NCBI GenBank assembly: GCA_003952965.2
Contig: CM025851.1
Location: forward strand, 4,549,637-4,613,636
Origin: Morella rubra
Taxonomy: Eukaryota > Streptophyta > Magnoliopsida > Fagales > Myricaceae
DNA: 64,000 nucleotides
Direction of reading: 5' to 3'
The number at the start of each line of letters is the position of its first letter. The first letter of the stretch is position 1. The position numbers and the translations under genes are program-made. Of the stretch, positions 1 to 10,837 are shown one piece after another. The notes below the pieces were generated by a model. It saw only the letters and a program-made list of their open reading frames with translations. It was not told the origin of the DNA and did no database searches.

Positions 1-164
1 AAACTCCCCCGAGTCAACTCGGTTCAAAACCCAAGTCAGGCCGAGTCACCGAATACGCACCCTAGAACCCCTAGGACTCGGCCGAGTAACCACAAAACTC
101 GTCAGTTTCATCCCATATCACCCTTTAACGTACACAAACAAAGATGACCACTTAAACAACTTAC

Positions 165-347
165 AGCGAAGGGATGGCCAGCATCTTCCGCGTCTAAAAC
201 GTTGAACGACACCGGTTCAAGGCCGTTACGGTTAAGCGGAGGAAGAGCCTTTCGGTGTTTACCTTCATCGTCGTCTTCCTCGCCTATGTCTGAAGCGAAG
301 TCCAGCAGGTCGTCCACAAAGCAAGCCGCCGTGTCAGGAGCTTCCAT
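165..347 (-). CDS. GATA1: GATA transcription factor 1-like, first coding exon (partial gene)
   Basis: This is the first coding exon of a plant GATA-type zinc-finger transcription factor; the rest lies beyond the left edge. The exon encodes 61 residues from the ATG at 347 and ends in phase 0 at a consensus donor (GTAAGT on the minus strand, plus 164-159). The peptide opens MEAPDTAACFVDDLLDF and continues with an acidic DIGEEDDDE run, the layout of the N-terminus of subfamily A GATA factors of the GATA1/2 type, which bind WGATAR sites in the nucleus. The zinc finger itself is not in the window. A start 30 bases further upstream is open, but the MEAP start fits the family better. Its position next to the GT14, THIM and dirigent genes matches, from memory, Arabidopsis At3g24050 (GATA1). 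Without the finger the call rests on a short match plus synteny. Confidence 0.68.
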
Positions 348-398
348 TTCTAAAGAAAGAGAAACAAACCAACCCACCAGAGTCTTTTTACAGAGAGA

Positions 399-432
399 AA
401 TAGAGAGAGAGAGAGAGAAAGAGAAGGAGAGT
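399..432. repeat. GA-rich microsatellite in the GATA1-like 5' leader
   Basis: A purine tract of (GA)n type, slightly interrupted, lies about 50-85 bases upstream of the GATA1-like ATG, so on the transcript it reads as a CT-rich leader. Pyrimidine-rich leaders and GAGA-type elements are common near plant transcription starts. A weak TATA-like stretch lies near 454-462. Confidence 0.6.
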
Positions 433-2582
433 AAGGGCTTTTTCTTTGTTTTGGCTATATTATCTCACGATGGGTTAGAGGGTTTCTGGGTGGGAACGAG
501 GGGACGTCAATTTTTGGGATTTTCTTTTTCTGCTGTCCATTTCTGTTTTCCATTTCAGTAACGTATACTGGAGGAAATTTTATTCTGCGAAGAACCCCAT
601 GGATTTTCACATGCACCTCCATCGTCAACGCCCCGGATAGCCGACGGATGAGTCCACTAATTGTTAGATTGGAAATTCTGGGCAACGTTAGGTTGGGGCC
701 CGTTCACCGTAATGTTACCCAATATATATTGATGGCGAACACTGACGTAAATATGGAAAAAGACAGAGGGTATGATGGGTAAAGAGATATGTTTCCTGCG
801 ATATTTTTAATTTATTTTGTAAAAAAGAAAAGCTAAACAGGCGGGCCGCTCACGCAACGGCCTGCTCTAACTGGACGACCTTAACGATGCTGGACTTCCC
901 AATGAGCTCCAACTCACACGTCATAGGGCCAATGGGAAGAAGCCACGTGGAGCACGGGGGTGATAGACTTTGAATTCTGAAATCTTTGACCAATGGTTGA
1001 GAGTTTGATACCTCCACTCACTCAGTCTTCTCCTACTTTTTTTTTTTTTCTTTCTAAACCTGTCTTCTCCTACTTGCTGTGCTGTGCTTGCTCCAATTTG
1101 ACAAAGTGGTGGGACCCGGGTGGAAGGTGTATTTGCATGTGTAAGAAGTGGGGTCTACCCACGTTGCAAATTGAGTAGAATTAGGTGAACGGATAGATGC
1201 GAAACACACTTGACACGTCCTCTGAAAAACGTGAATCTCTAAGGCCGCGTTTGCGTCGGCCTAAAATAAGGAAATGAGAAAATATTTATAGCTGAAAATA
1301 TTTACAGTAAAAATTAAACAAATTTCAATTTTTGACTAGTTTTTTAAAATTAATATATAGTGTTTGGTTGTCACTTGAAAATTTAAAGAATATTTTGTCA
1401 CTTTTTTTTTAATTTGTTTAATTTGATATAACTTTTAAATTCAGAATAGTAACCATATTGTAATGAAAATAGAGATTTAATAGAGAGGAGAAATATTATT
1501 TTATTTGATAAAAAAAAAATTAAATTAGTTATGTTTGTAAACTAAAATTTTGTAATTAGGAGAAATTTTGATAAAACTGATGGTTTGCAAACTAGTAGAT
1601 ATTTTTTACTTTTCATGAATAATTTTTTAAAACTCAGTTTTTATAGCTCAATATCAAAATTTCAAAATTTTTATATAAATTTCAACACCTTTTTTATTAA
1701 AAAAAAAAACTATATCAATTAATCTCTCTCCTTACTTTTTAACAAATTTGATCAAATTTTCATTAAAAATTTTTTCACAAAACCTTCTATCTCTTTGCTT
1801 TTTTAACAAACTTAATAAATTTTTTTAGCATAAAAAAGTTAAACTCGAAAAATTTATCATTCAAACTCAAATATTTTAAAAAAAAAAATTAGGCACAGAA
1901 AAAATTTAGGCTGGATTTAGATGTGCAGAAAAAATGTATGGTAAAATTTTTGTTATTAAAGATAGTGTAGATACGGTTAATATTGGTAAAATGGTTGTTG
2001 GAATTTATAAAAAAATATTAGCATCGGTGAAAAAGTAATTACGATTTTAAAAAAATAAAATAAAATCTTGACATTCAAACATAGGCTTACTTGCCAAAAA
2101 TACTCATGTATCAAGTCTAGACCGTGGAAATAAGGTTCCATCAAGCCAAACTTCAGTAGGTTATACAAAGTTGAAAAGTAAACCTTGGCTAAATCGATGA
2201 GCCATTTGACTTAACTAGAAAAGGACAACCCATTTGTTTCTTTACCAAATATATCATCATTCCTGAATGCGACCACAATTCTAGCCGAAGTATAGCTTTC
2301 ACATATTTAAACTTCATGGGTTTTAAATTTTAAAATATCTCAAGATTTTATTTATATTTTTTTTTTTGTGTCCGGACTCCGGATTGAGATATACATTAAA
2401 TGTTCAGGAGGTTGTCAAGTGTCCCGACTAATGGGTTAATAGTTTAGATCCAAGGTAAAGATTTCCTTCTCTCTCTGTTTTTTTTTTTTTAAATCCCTCA
2501 CTTTCAAACTTCAAAATTTTGGTCATTCATTCTTTTTTTTGTTACAAAAACACTATTTCATCATTCATCCGTCCAATTTCTT
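433..2582. other. Intergenic region, AT-rich, no gene seen
   Basis: This holds the GATA1-like promoter side and then strongly AT-rich DNA. No open frame in it resembles a protein. Around 1240-1330 the sequence 'taaggccgcgtttgcgt' begins a stretch with ATATTTATAGCTGAAAATATTTACAG, like the ends of non-autonomous hAT-type elements. A related end occurs in reverse near 47760-47817. I could not find matching borders, so no element is called. Confidence 0.5.
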
Positions 2583-2813
2583 GGCGGTGCTTTTTACCAT
2601 GATACTTGGCATAATTTCAACGCCAGGTCACAGGGACAATGCATAAGCAAAACGACGTTGTCTTTTTACATTAAAGGAAACAAAACACTCAAATTACCCT
2701 TTTACCCTTAACTCAAAATGCAGCACTCAACACTAACTTAAACGACATCCCACTCACAATGGTCAAGAGAAAAACGCAGCATCTCTCGCCCTTAAAGCTC
2801 AAAACACAACACT

Positions 2814-3174
2814 CAAACAAACTAAGATTTTCATCAACGGTGATTTCAGCGATTAATTCTCTTCCCTCTCGTGTTGAATGGCGGATCCATGATACCATGC
2901 AAGATATTAGGTTGATGCTTCAAAATACAACCCGGTGGAAGGCTAAGTTTATCTGTAGAAGTGCGAATGGTATTGCACACCACCTTGCTCATTGGGCTAC
3001 CACAAAAATTTCTGTTGGCAATTACCCTTTTGATTTTGAGCATTTAGATGTTTTTTTATCTTGGTTGTATGCGGGTTTCCAACCCCCTTAGTTGGAGTTC
3101 TTCTAGTTTTGAATAAAGTTGGAGCTGGCTCGTCGTCCTTTTTTTTAAAAAAAAAACAAACAAACTAAGATTTT
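2814..3174 (+). mobile_element. 5'-truncated LINE insertion with 18-bp target-site duplication
   Basis: The 18-bp sequence CAAACAAACTAAGATTTT occurs at 2814-2831 and again at 3157-3174. Between them sits 325 bases that end in an A-rich tail (about 3147-3156). Direct repeats of this length next to a poly(A) tail are the signature of LINE-type target-primed reverse transcription. The inserted DNA encodes the C-terminal part of a LINE RNase H domain followed by a short 3' UTR with an AATAAAG motif (3112-3118). It lies inside the inverted-repeat element, so it is younger than that element. Confidence 0.85.
2851..3091 (+). pseudogene. LINE RNase H-like C-terminal fragment
   Basis: The open frame reads through a peptide with SRVEWRIHDTMQDIRLML and KFICRSANGIAHHLAHWA, the end of the RNase H-like domain carried by plant L1-type LINEs, where the N-x-x-AH-x-LA-x-A pattern is typical. 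It stops at 3091 with no 5' part, since the insertion is truncated. The frame can be extended upstream across the target-site duplication to an ATG at 2759, but that part is transposon arm sequence, not LINE. It is a dead fragment with no likely function. Confidence 0.75.
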
Positions 3175-3356
3175 TCCATTGCGAGTGCGACGTCATTTAA
3201 GTTAGTGCTGTGTTATGCATTTTATGTTTTAGGGCAAAAGGGTAATTTGAGTGTTTTGTTTCATTTAATGCAAGGGACAAAGACATTTTGCTCATGCATT
3301 GTCCCTGTTACCTAACACTGAAATTATGCCAAGTGTCGTGGTAGAGAGCACCATTA

Positions 3357-3899
3357 AGAGGCACATGTAAACGTCTATCATCTAATTTCACTCCGAGATG
3401 CAAATCATTGGAGGAGATAACATAATAAGCTCAATGTCTCAAAAATAAAATATTAAAGTGCAATATGTCAACACTCCCAAACATAAAGGTGTAAAGTGTA
3501 TTTAACTTAATTTTTTTTTAAGCCCACCCAACAGAGGCTTATAGTTAGGATAAATTCAAGGCCTGGTCAGAAGGGCCGGCATTTTGGGTCCAACACGCCG
3601 AACAAAGAACCCAATTTTGGGCTCTGGGTGTCAGCTACACCGGGCCGTAATCGTAGCACGTCGTCGTTGCATGATCCCTCCAATATCACACGTGGCAGCC
3701 CGCAAGAGCCTACACCCTCCAATTTTAGCAGCCAAAACTTGCACAATTGGGCAGGAGTTTTTTCTTCGAACTTCTGCAGATTTCCTCACAATTGCGAAGC
3801 CCAAAACCCACACAACTTAAGAAAGAAATAGAGTTGTTGAGATTATGAAGTGGGAGGAGATGAAATTATAAGATCAGTTTCAGGAAAAAGAAAGACAAA
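3357..3899. other. Promoter and 5' leader region of the chloroplast Mn transporter gene
   Basis: No coding sequence is supported here. The stretch separates the inverted-repeat element from the transporter ATG at 3900 and probably contains its promoter and 5' UTR. Short open frames at 3584-3831 on both strands overlap each other and resemble nothing. Confidence 0.4.
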
Positions 3900-6800
3900 A
3901 TGAGCGGTTTGGTGCTTCATGCTCCCTACATTTCAAGGGGGAAGAAGCTTCCTTTGTTAGCTCTGGTTGACACTCTACCAAGCTCTGCCAGCATCTCTAG
4001 AAAGATCGTTTCACCCTCCTGTAAGTTTGCCACAAAGTTTGCTTCATCCTGTTTCTAAATTTTCATTTCGATATAGAGTTAAGAAGTTGACTTCGAGAAA
4101 GAAACTCAAGTCACGTAAGTTCGGAATAAATTTCTATGAATCTTACTCACAGAAAAAGGGTGGGTGGAATGGGAAGCTTTTCTGAGCGTCTTGTGTTTTT
4201 AGTAGATGCATTTGCGTGGAACTTGGGCAATCTTGGTGGGGGGAATTTTGAGTAGGTTTGGGCATGAATGACCTTAGTTTCAGTATACTTTACCTATTGC
4301 ACTTATGTGGAGTGAATGGAGTTGAACTTTATGCTGGTGGGAGATTCAGCGGTGTTAGTGGGCATGATTTTGTTGTGGTGTAGGTTCCTTCTTTATGTCG
4401 ATCAATTGCGTAGCCATCTTTGGTTCCCTTGAAATTGATGCACTTACTTTCACAGCAGTTGGATCAATAAATGCACGGAAGTAAGTCCAACTATGAAACA
4501 AAGTTGCATTTTGTGGGGAATAACTTGCATAAACCTAGTCAATACCCTTGCCCTTAGTAGCTGGGATATTGCATATTACATTGTAGTTGAGTGTCATTCC
4601 TTCTGGCGTTGAAGCTGATTCAAGGGAATGTTATTTATCTTGGTTAATGCTAGAAAATCTGGAGTTATGATTAAAAATTTCTTGTTTGAGTAACATACTG
4701 CCTAACTGATTGTTAGTAAGATGTAGAGAAATACCAAGGTTGAGCTTGGCGTGTGACACAGTTCGAGCCCAAGCATCAAATGTTAGTCTTGGATCTGAGG
4801 GCTATGAAGGCCAGGGAGACAAAGACAACCGAAAAATATTTTCCAATGGTCCAGCCAGTGACAGTTCATCAGAAATGTGAGTTAAATATGAGCTTCAATA
4901 ATGAGGATGCTAGAAGATGATAACTTTTAAGCTTTTTTTAAGCTTTTGAGATGGCATGAACGCGATTGTAAACTAATCCCATGCTATATGATTTTTTGTG
5001 CCTATGGATGATGCTAAATTTTTTATGCACTCTTTAGTCTCAAAGGTTCGGTCAATATTTTCACACCAGAATAGAACTAAGGATTTTAGAGTTGTCTTCC
5101 ATTGGTATTTTTTGCTCATGAAGCAAAACAACTAAAATCCTGAATAGGAAGCTAATAATTCTTTTGTACTTTGTAGCAGTCACTTTTATATTTTATTGAG
5201 TGTGGTTACACCAAATTTATTTGAATAAGCAGAAAATTGCTCTTCCATTGTCCTCTCTTATCAAAATATATCATATTACAGACACCATAAATTTGGCCCT
5301 TTGCTTTTGCTCCTTCTGTGGATCACACATTTGCAAAGTGTCAGTTGAAGTTCCAAATATCCTGTCCCCTACTTTAACATTGATTATGCTTGATGTTTGA
5401 TTGTAAATTTGCTAAGATCAAATTTTATTTGCAGCTTGAATTTAAACTACCCAGGTGTTTTGGGACTCTTGAAGATCCTTAGTTTTTCTGATCTTGTCTC
5501 CACTCACTGACACACACACTCATCTTTGGCTGTCTGTTGAAGGGTCTTGTATGTCATCTAGTCCAATGCATTTGGAGTTTGTATGTTGAGCAGCCAATGG
5601 ACTGCAGTCTCCTTGTTGTCTTCAGTCTGTACTCATGTTATCTTTCTTGGTTTGGCAGTGACAGGCATCGTAGTCGAATACCTTATCCTCTCTCTATAGC
5701 TCTTGTGCTGTTTGGATGTGCATTAGTGTTTTTGCTGGTTGCCTTTGTGAAAGGAGGACCTTCATCACTCTTAGCGGCAATAGCAAAGTCAGGCTTCACT
5801 GCAGCATTCACATTGATATTTGTGTCTGAAATTGGAGACAAGGTAAATGAGATAACATAGGCTATCATGCTTCTTTTCTGTTGTAAATCATGATATTGGG
5901 AAACTTGTTTAACTTGTGTGCAACTGTGTGCGCATGTGTCTTTTCTCTGTGGTGGTAAAGTAATTTTATAGTGAAGAAGCATTTCTTGTGTAATTTAGAG
6001 AAGTTTATGCCTCAAACAAATAAATTCCAATATTTCTGGGGGATTTGGTTCACAGTCAATTGAAGCTGCTGAAAAGAATACAAAGGAACACAATCCTTTT
6101 CTGTAGCAGTTTAGAGTTAGAACTTCTTTCCGCTTGAGCCTGTCATTATCTTATACTGTTGGGGAGCCTCACATTTTTATGTGGCCTAATTTTCTCCTGG
6201 AGTAATCCCCTTTCTCTTTAGTTTTCCTATTGGACTTATGCATTGAATTACCATATGGAAATAAACATTGCTCTCTCAAGTTCTAGGCTTGGTCAACAGT
6301 GACGTTTATAAGCAATGGGTAAACAACAAAGTAAAACAGAAAGGGGGACCATTGAAGCTAATTTCTTGTAACTTGGATAGTCAAATCCCTGGCCCTTTGC
6401 TTTTTTTTTTTCTTTTTTTTTTCTCTGCTATTCTCTGTTATTTTTCATTCATGCATAATATCGAGTAAAAGAGTTGGCCTTAATTTATTCTTTTTTTCTC
6501 TGATAATCAGACATTCTTCATTGCTGCACTCTTGGCCATGCAATATGAGAAAGGACTGGTATGTTCTCTCCAAACGCCCTCCTCCCCTCCTTATCTTAGT
6601 GTTTGTGTTTACATGCCCTCTAAAGCACTAGGCTCATGCATATCTATTGTGCACATCCTTCATCCTGTATATGAATAATCATTTTCTCTTTATATTCCGA
6701 TGTAACTTAAATTGCGGTTAAAAACAAACCCAGATAGAGAAAGACCTACCTGTTCTTTCATAAGAATCAAGGTGGTCAAGCATGCAGCTTTTTATGAGGG

Positions 6801-9795
6801 GATCTGAAAATTTATGCTGGCGACTCATTGCTAGGGATAAAAAGAGGTGAAATTTTTTCTTTTCAATTTACATGGAGTTTTCCTGGGATAGGATAGAATA
6901 GAGAAACGTAAAGCTGCTCAATCATTTCAGTCTATTCGTTGTCAGCTTGCTTTTTTTGAATCCAATACCACCTCCATGACCAACCCTCGTGTGAATGCCG
7001 GACAGTAAGAGAATAAGAGAGAGAACTCTAGGATTTGGAACCACTTCACCCAACTAAATGCCAGCTACAGATTTCTTGTTGTATGAAAGAAACATCTGCT
7101 TTATAGCCAACCAAAATGGTACATGTTGTCCTCTGTTGGGCTTAAGTATATCGTAGATTGTAAAAGGCGTAAAAATTCAACTTCCGCAGGCTATAAAGAG
7201 TGTAGCTGTTTAACGTGTGAACCAAATTATATCAGTTGTGGAACAATGATCAATCCACTGAAAAAGGTGGTCAAATTTCAACTCTTCTCCTTAGGAGAAT
7301 TTCAAAGTGGCAGAGTGATGATTCTACTCTTCCTACGTATTTTATCTTGCATGCAAATATAAGAGGTTAGATTATGGGGAAAGTACGTCTTGATTCTTAA
7401 TCTTGCAGACACCATATATTAATGTCCAGAAAATGATTTTGTGTTGAATGATGAATATTAAATTTGAGAGTTGGCTGTTTTCACATAGTAATTATTTATT
7501 CACCAGGTTTTGTTGGGGTCAATGGGTGCTCTTGCGCTCATGACGGTGCTATCGGTTGTAATTGGACGGATATTTCATTCGGTGCCTGCTCAATTTCAGA
7601 CCAGTAAGTTGTATTTATCATCATCTGTTGGGAAACAATTCTTCAGTTGGAAACAGCTGATAGTTTGACTATGTAGGCAACATCATTGTATTCCTAATTC
7701 CTAATATTTTGTGGTCAAACTATAAGACCCTTCGGTTACGTATTTTGCCCTATCTTGCAGTAAGCTTGTGATCATTGAGTTCTTTTTCTATTCTCAACCA
7801 ACAAGCATTATCGTCTTTCCCTGTCCTTGTAAAGTTTTCATAGGGTTATTAGTCCTCAGGCCATTTCAATTGTTCTCTCAGTTGCACTTGTGAATTGTGC
7901 GGCTATTGATGCCAGAAAATATCTTGTTCCAAGTGACATTTTGAAATATCCATGTGAAGAGAAAAGGGGGGGGGGGGGGGGCTAATTGCAGCAGCTGATA
8001 CTCTTAAAAACTGGCTAGCATGGTTTTACATTGTCTCAATTAAGAAAGACTTTATTGGGATATTAATAGAGTTGCATTAATAGTTACCTTCAAGCTCCAT
8101 GATTTTTACTTGTAGAAATGACTTATATCTGTCACAGTCATTGGCCCAAACACCACCAATTTTTTTAGGCATTTAGGTAGATATATCTTTTCCTTCATGG
8201 GGGTTTAAGTATGGTATCAATGTCAGTGGTCCTCATCTGAATATATTGATGCAGAAAAGTATTTGTCCAGTAACTATCCACGATAGACCTAGATGTCTCT
8301 TATTATTAATTTTATGCTGCTTTGGTACGTCTGAGAGAAATCGGATAACTTTGTGTCTGTGACTGCAAATGATTGGTCTTTATACACCGGATAACTTCCT
8401 TCCCAGTTGGCTCATCTATCCTCATAGGTGGAAGACCACTTACAAAATTAGCAACAAGGAGTGTAAATGTGTTTTTGTTTCACTTGTCTTCGTTTTATAT
8501 ATATATTTTTTCAAATGTACACCTTCGAATTAGTTTGTTGAAGAAATTACACCTTTGTCCGGATGAACTGCCTTTAGAACATTTTCCATATGAACATTTT
8601 CATTCTGTTGTCATCCGAACAGCATTGCCAATTGGAGAATATGCAGCTGTAGCTCTTTTATTGTTCTTCGGCCTTAAATCTATAAAAGATGCTTGGGACC
8701 TCCCGGCAAAGGTAGTTCAAAGCGGTGATAAGAGCAGCCCTGAACTGGGCGAATTTGTTGAAGCTGAGGAGCTTGTCAAAGAAAAGGTAATTATCTTATT
8801 TCAAAGCCTACCCCTAATGGGGTTCTAGTCCATGGTTCATTGCTTTTACAGTGATCTTGACAGACTGTGTCGTCTGATTATTCAAATAGCTGATACCTAC
8901 GATTTATTTTTTTCCCGTCAGGTGTCAAAACGTCTCTCCAATCCACTTGAGATTACCTGGAAGTCATTCAGCCTTGTATTCTTTGCTGTAAGTGCTTTTG
9001 TCACAGTTTGCTGTCACTTTTTTTTTTTAATAGAAAAAAATTTGAATCAACGTTAGTAGATATTATCTTCGTGGCTTTGGATTAATTCTGATCAATTTGC
9101 ATACATCGCAAACTTAATTGATTTACTTAAGACTCCATATTTGGTGTAATTGCCAGATTTTAGCATCTCAACAGTGTAAAAAGGTGTCATTTTACCTGGA
9201 ACCTAGGGGTTGCTTCAGCACAATTTATGTTTCATTCTTCTTTGCGGGCAAAAGGCAGCAGGCCCTTTGTATCATGATGCACATAAGATATTGTAGAGAA
9301 AAAAGCCTGTATTTTGATGTATAAAATGTGGCTAGTTTCGCATCTTCAGCCTTACGTTACAAAATTTGGTTTATTGTCATTGCTTCTAGGAATGGGGAGA
9401 CCGCTCAATGCTTGCAACAATTGCTCTTGGCGCTGCACAGGTACAATTTCCAAGATCTCTGGACAGAAGTAGCAGAGCTCCATTTTGTACGAAATACAGA
9501 CCATAACTCTCCTCTCACTTCCCTCATCTCTCTTTCTACAGTCCCCATGGGGTGTGGCCAGTGGCGCCATTGCTGGACATCTAATTGCAACATCTATGGC
9601 TGTTCTAGGAGGAGCTTTTCTTGCCAACTACATTTCTGAAAAACTGGTAAGAGCTAGAAACCTTTGCTCGCGATTAAGAACTGGAAATCTCATTTTGATA
9701 CCTTTGCAACTCACTCAATCCTTAATCAGGTTGGCTATGTGGGTGGAGCACTGTTCCTAGTATTTGCTGTGGCCACACTTTTTGGAGTTTTCTAA
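3900..9795 (+). CDS. Chloroplast GDT1-family (UPF0016) manganese transporter, PAM71-homologue/CMT1-like
   Basis: Ten exons: 3900-4020, 4717-4876, 5659-5842, 6511-6558, 7507-7603, 8623-8786, 8922-8987, 9390-9440, 9542-9646, 9730-9795. All have GT–AG borders with phases that match, giving 353 residues. The first 90 or so residues are Ser/basic-rich, as in a plastid transit peptide. The mature part has two copies of the family signature, SEIGDKTFF (about 150-158) and AEWGDRSML (about 280-288), each followed by hydrophobic helices. These acidic E-x-G-D-K/R-T/S motifs line the cation path in the family. In plants such proteins (PAM71 and PAM71-HL/CMT1) move Mn2+ across thylakoid or envelope membranes to supply photosystem II. 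The SIKDAWDLP loop and the VGGALFLVFAVATLFGVF end recall the GDT1-like protein 2 branch, so I favour CMT1; PAM71 is the alternative. The 3' UTR reaches about 10050. Confidence 0.9.
7966..7981. repeat. Poly(G) tract in an intron of the Mn transporter gene
   Basis: A run of about 15 G residues sits in intron 5. It is a homopolymer, prone to length error in sequencing, with no coding effect. Confidence 0.8.
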
Positions 9796-10837
9796 CAAAG
9801 GGAGCAGCCACCAGAGGGAGAAACAGTAGAGATGGAGACGGAGACTTCTTGTCCCAACCACAGTGGAACACTGCCACATACACCATTCGAAATCAAGCAC
9901 TAAGTAAAGAGCTAGAGTTAAGGACACTGAGATTTGCGTGTTAGAACTATGAAAAAGAGACAATATCATATTCATACTGAGGTTGACGACTTGTAAGTTA
10001 TGCTTGTTAGAGATATTTATGAGGATTCTTTTGAAACTCCAACATCAATAAAGAGGAGTCTCTGGTTTTCCATATTACCGTCTAGGAGGAATTACTCACA
10101 AACTGTCTCACCATGTGGAAGGTACCAAGTGTTTTCATGCCACCTTTATTGAATGTCTGGAAAGATGTTTAGGTAAACACAAATTTGGACGTCACATTTC
10201 CTCGAAGAAAAAAAAAGAGAACAATCGCTGAAGATACAAAACCAAAGACAAATAGGTTCGAAGTATAGATTGAGATTGATAATATCTGAATCCAAGGATC
10301 AATCTGAACTTCAAGAACATCTATCCGAGAAATTTCTGTAGTCAAAAGTATGGTCACCTTTGACTAGAACCTACATTTGCAAGGGCAGCATCAAGGTAAA
10401 GGCAAACTTGGACGTCAAAATTCCTCGCAAAAAACAAGCTTCACCAATGGGTTTGCAGCACACGTGAAATTTGGCACTTTTGCAATCCAAGCATCAATGC
10501 CAAACTTCAAGAACATCTATCTGAGCACTCATGCTCAAAGCCTCAACCTTAGTTCTCTGCCTGAGTAATACCTTGGAAACAATTTCTTTTGCAAAAGGGC
10601 ACTGGGTCAACTCCAATGGCAAAATCATTCGTGTACACTTTACAACAATCTCATCTGGAAAGAACTAAAAACTCAAGTTTGCTAAAAGAATCAGCAAATT
10701 GAGATAAATTTGTCCTAAGATTATCCTTTGGATAAGTAGCAAATCAAAGGAAGTAAATCTTTCACCTCCTAAATCTCTGCTTTGTTTTTTCTTTTTCGGG
10801 TGGGTTACAATCTCTTCTGGTGGAACCCAAGATTAGA
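9796..10837. other. Intergenic region between convergent genes, with a diverged direct repeat
   Basis: The Mn transporter and the GT14 gene are transcribed towards each other here, so this holds two 3' UTRs. Two segments, about 10171-10331 and 10393-10526, share starts (GGTAAA..CAAA-TTGGACGTCA..TTCCTCG) and ends (CCAAG-ATCAAT..ACTTCAAGAACATCTAT), with unrelated or indel-rich middles. They look like an old tandem duplication. No protein is recognisable. Confidence 0.55.

Larger units (their letters stand above)
2583..3356. mobile_element. Non-autonomous DNA transposon with long terminal inverted repeats, carrying a nested LINE tail
   Basis: The stretch 2583-2760, read in reverse complement, aligns with 3169-3356 over almost the whole length. 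Shared blocks include GGTAATTTGAGTGTTTTGTTTC, GCATTGTCCCTGT and GAAATTATGCCAAGT, with scattered substitutions. Long inverted repeats around a short non-coding centre are typical of Mutator-like (MULE) or foldback elements. I could not see exact outer ends or a target-site duplication, because similarity fades past about 2583 and 3356. The centre (2761-3168) would be only about 80 bases without the nested retro-insertion. Age looks moderate given the arm divergence. Confidence 0.7.

Noticed and set aside
202..561. Open frame of 119 codons on the plus strand
   Set aside because: It lies opposite the GATA1-like exon and the GA repeat and has low-complexity composition; it is a shadow of the real exon.
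3584..3831. Overlapping frames on both strands before the Mn transporter
   Set aside because: No recognisable domain; they overlap in three frames within a likely promoter or leader.
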